Source: Theodoxus fluviatilis
Taxonomy: Eukaryota; Mollusca; Gastropoda; Cycloneritida; Neritidae
Reading direction: 5' to 3'
Length of the DNA: 64,000 nucleotides
Assembly (NCBI GenBank): GCA_034096865.1
Contig: JAWQFJ010000640.1
Location: forward strand, 17,501 to 81,500
Notes under the pieces: generated by a model
Databases searched by the model: none
The model's input: the letters and a program-made list of their open reading frames with translations, nothing else
Told to the model about the DNA's origin: nothing
Position numbers and translations under genes: made by a program
Shown: one piece after another, positions 34,190 through 46,449 of the stretch
Position numbering within the stretch: position 1 is the first letter of the stretch
Layout of the letters: the number at the start of each line of letters is the position of its first letter

Positions 34190-37100
34190 CTTAAATCCAC
34201 TCTGAGGAAGCATTGTGAACTTCATCTTTTGGATAGCATTATCATGCAGTGTGTAAAATGTGTGTGTCACTAATTGTTACGAAACGCATATTTTCCATTT
34301 GCTCTTGGTTGTGATTATATCATAATAGTGGGTTGGGAATTACCTGCCAAGCCATAGTGTATTTTGATATTGCTGCCAAGCCAGTGTTGATGTTGGGATT
34401 GATATGGTGAATGGAGTTTTGGAAGGGAAAACGAACAGTGAACCTTGCTTTCCTTCCAATACAGAAATGAACTTAGTGGAACGTTTGGGAGGATATATTA
34501 TTCATCTCGATTCACGCTCTACCATTGACCAATCTACAGTGAACTTTTCAGGGAACGGACTAATGAAACTGCTTAGTTATTGTTCAATGGGAGAGTAGAT
34601 GACTATATGAACATTTGATTGGTCATTTGATACGAGATCGTGAATCAAGACATCCTAAAACGCTGTGATTGGTTGAGAACAACAGGTAGACTTTTGCCGT
34701 TGTATTTAAACCCTTGCTTTGGGATCACGGGGTGCCCGTAGCCGAATTTTCATCGAGACAGCCCATGTGTAGGACGGCGCCCTGTCTCAAAGAGTTCACG
34801 AGGTGGACTACTTGTGAAAATCCATGGAATTTCGTCCACTGCCGGACTAATTCCCAATGACCCTGTTCAAACGTCTATGGATAGACGAAGGATAAAATGG
34901 AGGACTGTTCTCACTTCTGACTGGAGGGAGAGACAACGTACAAGGTATTGCAGTTTTTGTTCTTGCAACGTTTTCCTCTCCTGAGTGAATTATCTGCTGA
35001 CCACCCTGTGAGGAGAAATTGTCTCTAGAAATTTCTCCCACTCATGAGAAAGCCACCTGCGAGAAAGCTCTGACCCCCTCGCGCCTCGCTCCCCTCCTCG
35101 TCGTCTGCCCACCTGCTGTCCTGCCCGCTACGGAGAAGGTTTTCGCCGTCGGACCGCCTGCCGCCTGCTCGCTTGCCGGACGTCGGACTACGCGTTGATG
35201 CAAGAGCCCTCCATCTCTGGACCAAGTGCAAGTCCCCACCTCACCCTCCACTACGAGAGTGGGGAAATCTCAACGCCTCATCACCAGAGGCAAATCTCCA
35301 GTTTCGTCGTATATGTGTCGTGTGTCCATGAATGGACATCCCCCTCCTCAAAACCCCTCTCCCAAAATAGTGTGTGTGTGGAATCCCATTCAGTGGAAAG
35401 CGAGCTCGCTATCTGATTGGCTGAAGGCCACGACAGATCTAAAACGTGAGTACAGTTCATCCCTGGCTTGGCAGCCTTCTTAATTAGTTATTCTTTAATT
35501 CTGGGGAAGGGTTCAGTATACTTTGCAATGCGTTTCAGTATCTCTATGCATTCTTATTCATTGTGTTGACATTATCACTCTTGACCAATTTGATTATTGT
35601 TGATTAAAGCTGAATTTTGAATTTGATTTAGGAATCCCAGTCATCATTTGCGTCCAATTATCATCCTTGTGCGAATGTTCGATTGGAAGGTGTCAAGTAG
35701 TAGGAAATTCCCTAGACATTTAACGAGCCACAGAAAAGATTGCTAATCTTTTAATACTACTTGTGACATTTATGGGGGCCTTCGTCTCGGGATAATTGAA
35801 TGAATATTGGTAATATAAGATCTTTTTGTAACTCTATGAGATAAATTCTGAAGCCATATTTATCACTTAGAAATTTTGACCTGCATTGATTGTGTCTTGA
35901 GTGAGTGATGTGACCTGACCTGCATTGCTATTTTCACCCTTTGCACGTGATCCATTATGCATTAGGCGTGAGTGATTGTTGTGACACGGCCTGACCTTTG
36001 CTCTTGTGATCTGCCACTTAGTGACGTGCCTGGACGGTGTTGGGTTCATTAGAAATCGTGCAGTTAGTGCTATTTGGAGATTTGCTGAGTGTTTTCTATT
36101 TTGTTTGTGATTGCTGGACTTAATAACTTTTCGCCATGGCTGAGGGAGGTGAATGGCCAACTAGGATAGAGATCCTGGGGTTCGATAAACAAACTTTGGA
36201 GTTAACCATTGAGAAGTATGGCGTAGATGTCATTAAAGGTGCTTCAAAAATTGTTATGCAGGATGCTCTGATTAACTTCGTGGAGGAGAAGCGGACTGAG
36301 AGTGATGTTGATAGGAAGGTGGTGGTGACTGATCCAGATAAGGGAAGGAGGAGAGATGAGGACAAAGAGGAAAGACAGAGGCGACACGAGTTGGAAATAC
36401 TTAGATTGAACATGGAGGCAAAGGAGCTGGAGATGGAGGCAGATGAGAGAAAGGCTGCGAGAGATAGGGAGGCAGATGAGAGAAAGGCTGAGAGAGATAG
36501 GGAGGCAGATGAGAGAAAGGCTGAGAGAGATAGGGAAGCAGCTGAGAGAATGAAGAAATTGGACATAGAAGCAGCTGAAAGAATAAAGAGATTGGAGATA
36601 GAAGCAAATGAGAGAGTAAAGAATTTGGAGACAGAGGTAGAGAAAGAGAAGGTGAAGGCCGAAAGAGAGAGATTGGGGATCGAGAGAGACAGGGTAGAGA
36701 CTGAGAAAGAGAAGGAGAACGACAGGGTCAGGAGAGAGAGAGATGGTGAGATTGATCTGAGAAGGTACACAGGACTTCCGACATTCAATGAGAAGAATGT
36801 GGAAGGATTCTTTGCTGCATTTGAGAAGCAGGCAGAAAGTTTGAGGTGGAAGAGAGACCATTGGCATATCATTGTAGGTAGTGCTGTGGTGGGAAAGGCA
36901 CAAGAAGTGTACACCACGTTACCTAGGAGTGAGCAAAGCTATGAGGCTATAAAGAGAGCAATCTTGGAGAAGTATGCGTTGACACCAGAAGCGTATAGAC
37001 AAAAGTTCAGGAAGTGCAAGAAGGATGAAAGAGAGACACATAGGGACTTTGTCTATCGATTGCGCAGCTCTTTTGACCGATGGTGTGTAGCTGTGAATGC

Positions 37101-40100
37101 TGTTGAAGATCTGGACCGTCTGAAACAGGTGATTGTTATGGAACAGTTCAAAGATTCTGTGACGGAAGAGGTGCGAGTCTATCTGGGAGAGAGAAAGGTG
37201 GAGGAAGTTGATCAAGCAGCCGGTATGGCTGATGAGTTCCATCTGCTCCACGCAAGCAGTAGGCAGAAGAAAAGCCGTGATGAGGGGAAATATCCTAGAT
37301 CAGGAGAGAGTGAGGAAACAGCAGATGTAGTTAAAGGGAATGGAGGAAGGAGAGAAGATCGCAGGAGTGCAAGTCAGCCACCTAGGAAGATTGAATGCTT
37401 CAGGTGTGGGAAGATCGGGCACATTGTGAGAGATTGCAGAGTGAGAGTGACCCGTGACATCTGACGGTGTGTGACCTCAGTGAGAGACAGAGCACGCGAC
37501 TGCCGAGGGATAATGGTTCCTGATACTAGGCCACGAGTAGCCTCTATTAGATACCTTGGCATAGTGCCAAAGAAGAGCAGCTCTGTGGGAGAGAGTGGGT
37601 TGAGTGAAAACCGTAGACACTGTCAGGAGAGAGAGAGGAGTGAGCCTGTGGTGCTTGGAGTTTCTCAGAGTGAAGAGAGTCGGAAGGGGAATGGTAGATT
37701 TCACCCTTATGAGCATCCAATGCTAGGAGTCCTGTATGCAAGGGATGAGATTGATAGGGATGACGAGTTTCACCCTAGGAGAGTGGTGATGCGTTCCACT
37801 CGGAGGTTAGAGTGTGAGTCTGAGAGGGGAGTGGTGATGCGTTCCACTCGGAGGGAGAGGGAGAGTGACAAGACAGAGTTAAAGACAGAATCCAAGACAG
37901 AGTCAAAAACAGAGTCAGAGACAGAGTTAAAGACAGAGTCCAAGACAGAGTCAAAAACAGAGTCAGAGACAGAGTTAAAGACAGAGTCCAAGATAGAGTC
38001 AAAAACTGAGTCACTGCCCTCGAGTTCAGAAACAGTGGGAGGGAGATTAGCCCTAATGGAAGAGCAGAAGTGTGACCCTGATTCTGGCTGTCTGTATGAA
38101 CAGGCAGAGAAAGAAAACAAAGGTGATGAATCACCTGGGTACTTTCTGAGAGAAGTGTGTGTGACTGGTGAAGAGCCAGCACAGGTAGTCTTATCAGTAG
38201 ACTGTGAGATGGGAGTTGAGCCTGAGTCTTATGGAAAGACTGAAGTGTGTGTGACTGAGAAAGAGAAGCAGGATGGAGAGAGAGAGGTGTGTTTGCAGAT
38301 CAGGGATGTGCCTAGTGTAGTCCCAGATAGCAATAGGTTAGTGTGTACTGACCAGTGTTCAGAGAGCAGCTGCAATGATGGTAGTCTAGCAGTGCCCTTG
38401 AAGTTTGAGTCTGAACTAGAGACTGTAGAGTTGTCTCCCTTGAAGGTGCGGTATAGTCAGCCAGGACTGCATGAAGGAAAGAGAGGGGAGGAAGAATGCC
38501 TGTGCGTGCTTTCTTTCCTGTGTGATTTGCTAGAGGAGGTGAACGCGATCACATGTGCTGTCGAGAGTCAGAGAAAGACTGGACAGCTAGAGAAGAGATG
38601 GTACGATTGGAAGAAGAGAAAGAAAGGGCTGATCTTCTACGGATGAATGAGTGGTGTGGGAGAGAGTGTGCGTGTTGCAGGTGTTTTATTCCACTTTGCT
38701 GTGAGAGGTGTGGATGGTGTTGAAGTGTAGTGAGAAACAGTGCTTAGTCTGTAGTGCTGTGTAGGTCAGAGTGACCTGCCAAGTATCACTGTTTGAGTTA
38801 GTTGTGTGTGTGGTCCTGTGTGGCCATATGCTTAGGTAGTTTAACTGTCCCTCCATGGTGGAGAGGCATGGGGGCTCGAATAGTTTACAGTCTTGATGTG
38901 GGAGGACCGCATTAGACAATAGAGGAGTCATGAGCTGTGGTTTCTGGCCATGGATGATAGTTGTTTGAAGTTTCTCCTTCGTCAGGATCACGACCCTCTA
39001 AGTGTAGTTTGGATATGTAACCGTCTGAACATGAGATTATTTAGCTATGCTAAATTCAGAGGTTATTTCGAGAAGCCTGGAGCTTAGTCTGTTTGTCTTT
39101 ATGTGGAGAAGCATTGTGGATCTTAGTGTTGAGATCTAGTGGATGGTTCCTTGCTGTTGAGCCTTCACAGGTATTGCCATTTTCCCCAGAGGTGGGAAGG
39201 GCACGTTTATTTTGTCAGTTAGTTTTTCCAATAGAGCAATCAGTTGTTCCTTATGCTTTAAAGGTATCTTAGTCTGTTTATAAGTTTCCTCTTCCTAAGA
39301 AAGAAAGGGTGAGGGTGACTGAGACTATTAAGAGGGAAGCATCACCCCTAGGAGGCTGTCGGGTTGACGGAGATATCAGGAATAGTTTGAGAGAGGGATC
39401 ACTACCTGTCTCTGTACCGATTGACCTAGTAATGAAATAGATTACGTAACCTGGGAGCTTCCCTGCTGCTGTTGTTGGACAGGATGTTGGATGTGATGTT
39501 GTGTTGAATTTTGGTGTTATTCTCACGCAATGGTTTGGTTATTGTGTGACTTAATAACATCCTGTTGTTGATATTGGAGTTGTAGAGTGTTGAGTGGAAC
39601 TTTTCCATATTAACCCCTTTTGAGTTTGAATTTATTACAGGTATGGAAGCTTTGTGACCTGTTTGTGATTTACTTAAGGGATATGGTGAAATGTCTCCAC
39701 TTATGCTTGTGTTTAGTTCATGTTGATGAACCTATCGTGAAAAATTTCATGCTATAAAATTTTTCTCGTATAGGGAGGAAGGTATGTTACGAAACGCATA
39801 TTTTCCATTTGCTCTTGGTTGTGATTATATCATAATAGTGGGTTGGGAATTACCTGCCAAGCCATAGTGTATTTTGATATTGCTGCCAAGCCAGTGTTGA
39901 TGTTGGGATTGATATGGTGAATGGAGTTTTGGAAGGGAAAACGAACAGTGAACCTTGCTTTCCTTCCAATACAGAAATGAACTTAGTGGAACGTTTGGGA
40001 GGATATATTATTCATCTCGATTCACGCTCTACCATTGACCAATCTACAGTGAACTTTTCAGGGAACGGACTAATGAAACTGCTTAGTTATTGTTCAATGG

Positions 40101-43100
40101 GAGAGTAGATGACTATATGAACATTTGATTGGTCATTTGATACGAGATCGTGAATCAAGACATCCTAAAACGCTGTGATTGGTTGAGAACAACAGGTAGA
40201 CTTTTGCCGTTGTATTTAAACCCTTGCTTTGGGATCACGGGGTGCCCGTAGCCGAATTTTCATCGAGACAGCCCATGTGTAGGACGGCGCCCTGTCTCAA
40301 AGAGTTCACGAGGTGGACTACTTGTGAAAATCCATGGAATTTCGTCCACTGCCGGACTAATTCCCAATGACCCTGTTCAAACGTCTATGGATAGACGAAG
40401 GATAAAATGGAGGACTGTTCTCACTTCTGACTGGAGGGAGAGACAACGTACAAGGTATTGCAGTTTTTGTTCTTGCAACGTTTTCCTCTCCTGAGTGAAT
40501 TATCTGCTGACCACCCTGTGAGGAGAAATTGTCTCTAGAAATTTCTCCCACTCATGAGAAAGCCACCTGCGAGAAAGCTCTGACCCCCTCGCGCCTCGCT
40601 CCCCTCCTCGTCGTCTGCCCACCTGCTGTCCTGCCCGCTACAGAGAAGGATTTCACCGTCGGACCGCCTGCCGCCTGCTCACTTGCCGGACGTCGGACTA
40701 CGCGTTGATGCAAGAGCCCTCCATCTCTCGGACCAAGTGCAAGTCCCCATCTCTACCTCCACTGCGAGAGTCGAGAAAGCCCAACGCCTCATCACCAGAG
40801 GCAAATCTCCAGTTTCGTCGTATATGTGTCGTGTGTCCATGAATGGACATCCCCCTCCTCAAAACCCCTCTCCCAAAATAGTGTGTGTGTGGAATCCCAT
40901 TCAGTGGAAAGCGAGCTCGCTATCTGATTGGCTGAAGGCCACGACAGATCTAAAACGTGAGTACAGTTCATCCCTGGCTTGGCAGCCTTCTTAATTAGTT
41001 ATTCTTTAATTCTGGGGAAGGGTTCAGTATACTTTGCAATGCGTTTCAGTATCTCTATGCATTCTTATTCATTGTGTTGACATTATCACTCTTGACCAAT
41101 TTGATTATTGTTGATTAAAGCTGAATTTTGAATTTGATTTAGGAATCCCAGTCATCATTTGCGTCCAATTATCATCCTTGTGCGAATGTTCGATTGGAAG
41201 GTGTCAAGTAGTAGGAAATTCCCTAGACATTTAACGAGCCACAAAAAAGATTGCTAATCTTTTAATACTACTTGTGACACTAATGTTGTCAGAATGCATG
41301 CTTTTGACTTTTATTGAATGTTTCTTAATAACATGGTGTTTAGTGTACGTTAATAACATAGATGAAACATAGCAACTTCATGAACCTGCTTTGTTACTTA
41401 CATTGTTATAGGTACAGTAAGGTAAAGGTGATAGCTCTTTAAATGCCACTTTTCACACATTGATGGGTGGTCGTACTGCACAAATTTAGCCCCTGGTCAT
41501 CGGCCTGCACTTACTATCACTCCAACACCATCTCAACTCCCTGGGGAGCATGCAACCCTCAACTCCCTGGGGAGCATGCAACCCTCAACTCCCTGGGGAG
41601 CATGCAACCCTCAACTCCCTGGGGAGCATGCAACCCTCAACTCCCTGGGGAGCATACAACCCTCAACTCCCTGGGGAGCATGCAACCCTCAACTCCCTGG
41701 GGAGCATGCAACCTGGGGAGCATGCAACCCTCAACTCCCTGGGGAGCATGCAACCCTCAACTCCCTGGGGAGCATGCAACCCTCAACTCCCTGGGGAGCA
41801 TGCAACCCTCAACTCCCTGGGGAGCATGCAACCCTCAACTCCCTGGGGAGCATGCAACCCTCAACTCCCTAGGGAGCATGCAACCCTCAACTCCCTAGGG
41901 AGCATGCAACTCTCAACTCCCTGGGGAGCATGCAACCCTCAACTCCCTGGGGAGCATGCAACCCTCAACTCCCTGGGGAGCATGCAACCCTCAACTCCCT
42001 GGGGAGCATGCAGCCCTCAACTCCTTGGGGAGCATACAACCCTCAACTCCCTGGGGAGCATGCAACCCTCAACTCCCTGGGGAGCATGCAACCCTCAACT
42101 CCCTGGGGAGTATGCAACCCTCAACTCCCTGGGGAGCATGCAACCCTCAACTCCCTGAGGAGCATGCAACCCTCAACTCCCTGGGGAGCATACAACCCTC
42201 AACTCCCTGTGGAGTATGCAACCCTCAACTCCCTGAGGAGCATGCAACCCTCAACTCCCTGGGGAGCATGCAACCCTCAACTCCCTGGGGAGCATGCAAC
42301 CCTCAACTCCCTGAGGAGCATGCAACCCTCAACTCCCTGGGGAGCATACAACCCTCAACTCCCTGTGGAGTATGCAACCCTCAACTCCCTGAGGAGCATG
42401 CAACCCTCAACTCCCTGGGGAGCATGCAACCCTCAACTCCCTGGGGAGCATGCAACCCTCAACTCCCTGGGGAGCATGCAACCAGGTTCTGTATGTATAT
42501 ACCAAAGTTAGTTTTCAGTTACTCAACCCTCACAGGTTTTTATTAATCTTATTACTCGTCAGGAATTCTATGTTTTAGAGCCTGACATTTATGCATTTGT
42601 GTCAGGCTTAGGAAGTTCTACAGCCATGGTACAAGGCTGAGGAAGAGATCTTTCACATGGCAGCTGATGCATATTATGTCCAACTCAGACAAGGAGTTTT
42701 TTCAGGCATTGAAGTTTAAAATCTTCAGTTGATGAAGAAGTTAATTTGGTGCTCTTTTCTTCAACAGCTTTGACCTTGATTCCCAGACCTGGTCAGTGAT
42801 AGAGCCCTCTACAGACAGCCAGGTGCCCGCAGGTCGTCTCTTCCATGCGGCGGCTGTGGTAGGGGAAGCCATGTACATCTTTGGTGGCACTGTGGACAAC
42901 AACGTGCGCAGTGGGGAGATCTACAGGTTCCAGGTGGGTTGTCACATTCAGTTTCTAGTTGAATCACCACTGACAGAAGGAGATTACAACATTCTTCTGA
43001 TAGATATGTTCAACATGTGATATTTATGCACAAAAGAGGAAAGGACTTGCTTTTCCTTATTCTGCATTAGAATGCAAATAGATTCACATTTTGGAGGTCT

Positions 43101-46100
43101 TTATATAAAACCTTGATGCTATATTCTGCCAATGCCTTGTCAACTTGATGAATTTTTGGGATCAATTCTTGTCAAGAGTATCATGTAGTACGTGTCTCCA
43201 GTCTTTACAGATTCCACAGGGCATTAATTTTTTCTATCCTTTTTAGCAAGCCAAAAAATGAAAGAAAGTTTTCTAAAGAATCCTTTCAACTTTAACATTA
43301 CTAGTGAAGTTTTACTTATGTTTCTATGCAGCGAAAGTTGCAGGTTGCTATGAATGTTTATCTACTTGCAGTTTTCAAGCTACCCCAAGTGCACACTTCA
43401 TGAGGACTATGGGCGTCTTCTGGAGAGCAAACAATTTTGCGACATCCAGTTTGTTGTGGGCAATGTAAGACTCATTTACTACTGCTTTTTCAATTTATGT
43501 GTAAGGAAACTAGTACTTTCTTCAATTACTGCAGTGTTACAGAGAACCTAATCTTCCCTAGGGGTTTTGGAACTTTCAGTTCTTGTTGCAGCTGTGTTGC
43601 TTATATCAGTATTGCTCAGAAGTTCAATTTGTTTAACTGTGATATGCAACAGTATAAGTGCCAGAGCAGCACCAGATTTGTGTCTAGAGGAGTAAGTCAC
43701 ATTTGAGGACACTGTCTTTGGCACTTGAGTGTAATTCTGGAAGTCTGACAAAGAGGCAGCAATGCCTGGCATTTATCTCATGCTTTTTCCTTTTTAGTAT
43801 TCTTTCATGGAAGTTTGTATGTCGTAGAGCTGTGTAATAAAGCATGAATTAATTTGAATGTATGCAGTGTAATGATCTCTGTATCTGAAACCTGATGTGA
43901 AACACTGGTGGCCCAGAGTAGATATGTACACTCTGCAAATTTGTCCTCTCCAATCCAGCCCAGCCAGCCAGCAACTCTGTGTTCATGTATTTGCTAGCTA
44001 TGGCATGGGTTGCAGTGGAGAAGAAAATGCCCACATTGCCAAGGGAAGCATTGTGAGTGGTCTACTCTCTCTTACTGCAGGCAGAGGAGCCTGCCAGGAT
44101 ATCAGCCCACATAGCTCTGGTTGCTGCCCGTTCGCCATGGTTACGAGACAAGGTCAAGAAGGCAAAAGAACAGGTTAGAGCCCTGTCTGTTGATGCTGTG
44201 TTAAAGATCATGTGTAATACTAATATTCAAGTTGTCATTTAAAAAACCCACTAATGGAATATATTTTGTGGGGTTTGACTTTCAAGCTTGATAAATTGCT
44301 AGCTTATCAAAACAGAAGGAAACGATTAGATTTGATTTAGAATTTAATTAAAAGAATTTGGTCTTAATGACCTGCTATCTTGATTGTCCCCAGTACTCTC
44401 ATTGGCTGCTTGGAATAGTCCCTGGCTGCTGGTCTTTTGGCTCCATCTCCAGTGGATCCATGCTTAGGCAGCCCCTGGATGAGTTCTGCAGCAGGACCTG
44501 CAAGACTAGCAGCTAGGGGTTCCATCTGATTAGGGAGCTGTTGAGGGGCTTCATGCACATGTTATCTTTCTTGGAATCCCATATAAATAACCTTATGCCA
44601 TACACCACTCAAACTGTGCTTTGAGGCTGTAATTGCTACCTTGGAAATGTTTTGAATGATCTATCAAATCTGCTACACAACAGCAGTCTGTGTCGCCTGA
44701 ATGGGGAGAGCTGATTGCTTGTGTTGCAGAAGTCCTACTCACAGGACGGGGTGCTGGAGGTACACCTGCCTGACGCCAATCCCAGAGCCTTTGAGATGGT
44801 GCTGTCCTACATCTACACTGACCGCATCCACCCAACCAAGAAAGGTAAGGAGGTTTGATTCCTTTAGGCAAACCCTTCAATATACATAAAGAATAGAAGA
44901 AAAAAATTGCTTTTAGAAATGGAATATTGAACAAGTTTCAGAGCAGGTGGTCGCCGGTCTTACCAGTATAAATAAAGACACTATCATATACAACAATGAG
45001 AAGAAAAGGCCCTTCACCCAATACATACTGATCCGGTTTCCTCACCCCTTCTCCCACTCCCCACCCCCACTTGCCCCCCTCCCCTCCCCACCTTCACCTT
45101 TTCCAATCCAGATCTCATCTCTTACCATCCACCATATCTATTTTTTTAAATCTTTTTTTCCCTGTTGCTGCTACTTGTGTGTAAATACCTTCACTTCTGA
45201 ATAAAGATGATTTTTTTTTAAAGAAAAAAAAGGTACGGGGAGGTAGGGTGTGTGTTGAGCTTATCCTTGTGAAATTCCAGTCTGCCCAGGCACCCAGTGT
45301 TGGCTTGTTTTCAGCTGGTAAAGCCTGTTACACATGTAAATACATGATAAAGTTGTCTTGCATTGCTTGCAATGGTGTGGCAGGAGCCTCTATTTCCAGG
45401 CAGTGTGGTAAAGTTCCCTCCAGTCAGAGGACTTCCCATGTGGGTGGGGGGGTTCCCTCCAGTCAGAGGACTCCCCATGTGGGTGGGGGGTTTGAATAGG
45501 TCCACTCTGACTCCTTATGTAATTTGTGAGAGGCAAGTCACTAGGAAATTCATTATTTGAGTTGCCCTAACCTGTTCTAATGATTTTTGTGTTGAATGGC
45601 CTTATATAGCATACAAAGGCTGATAAGCCATAAAACTTTACCAACCAAGCAACCAACCAAATCCAGTCAGAATACCTATTTTGGTGACATGGTTGTAATC
45701 CTAATGCACAATAGCATCTGACTATGATATTTCAGTCTCATCTTTGCTTGTGGAACATTAACATGCAGACACTTCATGACCTAGTTGACATTGAAGAAGA
45801 GTAGGAAACAGTACAAACAGAGCAATATAGTAATTTTCTTTCATTCAAGCAGTCTTTGACTCCACTGTGAATTTAGCGAAACATTTTCTAGCTCTGATCC
45901 CTTCCATTGACTCTGTCTGCCTCCTGCAGGTCAGGAACCCAACAACAACGAGGTGATCCTGATCATGATGGACGTGTACCAGCTGTCGCTGCAGTTCCAC
46001 ATGACCAGGCTGGAGCAGCTGTGTGTGCAGTACCTGGAGGCCTGCATCGGCTTCAAGAACGTCCTGGTGGCCCTGCAAAACGCCTCCGCCCTCAAGCTGG

Positions 46101-46393
46101 ACTTCCTCAAGGTCTGCACTGGCTTGCTGACGTGCTTCTCTGCCCACTCACATAGTCATGCACAGTGCACATGATGCACAAATGCAGATGCACACACATA
46201 ATATAGTTGCTTAGTTGCATGCACATGCACAGACGTATACACATGCACACACACGCATACTTATGCACACATTCACAGATACTCACATAATAATATATGC
46301 ATGCATGCACACACTTGCACATACACTCCATAAAGACACCTTAGTACACTTTGAGGGAATGGTGTTTTTTCTTTCTTTCTTTACTTTCTTTCT

Positions 46394-46449
<56 letters not shown>

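Larger units (their letters stand above)
34275..41279 (+). mobile_element. Element B: complete gag-only LTR retrotransposon, 7.0 kb
   Basis: Flanked by the 5-bp duplication CTAAT (34270-34274 and 41280-41284). LTRs of 1494 and 1495 bp start TGTTACG and end TTGTGACA. The 4.0-kb interior holds a primer-binding site, a Gag reading frame, a second frame of unknown function and 1.1 kb of non-coding DNA with a polypurine tract. There is no protease, reverse transcriptase, RNase H or integrase. Its Gag core resembles that of the Gmr1-like element (shared YRQxFRxC and ExET spacing), so mobilisation in trans by a Ty3/gypsy relative is plausible. Element A has the same organisation, which argues for a family and not a chance deletion. 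Confidence 0.9.
33860..42767 (+). other. LZTR1 intron 8, 8.9 kb
   Basis: Expanded by a 7.0-kb LTR element (34275-41279) and a 26-bp minisatellite (41531-42484). A (GT)n tract lies at 34137-34188, about 87 bp before the element. No extra LZTR1 exon is seen; the human insertion between blades 5 and 6 has no counterpart here. Confidence 0.8.

Noticed and set aside
37869..38010. A CRISPR-like or regulatory direct repeat array
   Set aside because: The repeats are contiguous, in frame and inside a retroelement ORF of an animal genome, with no spacers.
41467..42546. Overlapping 140-200-codon frames
   Set aside because: They are products of the 26-bp minisatellite, with the same 26-residue period in every frame.
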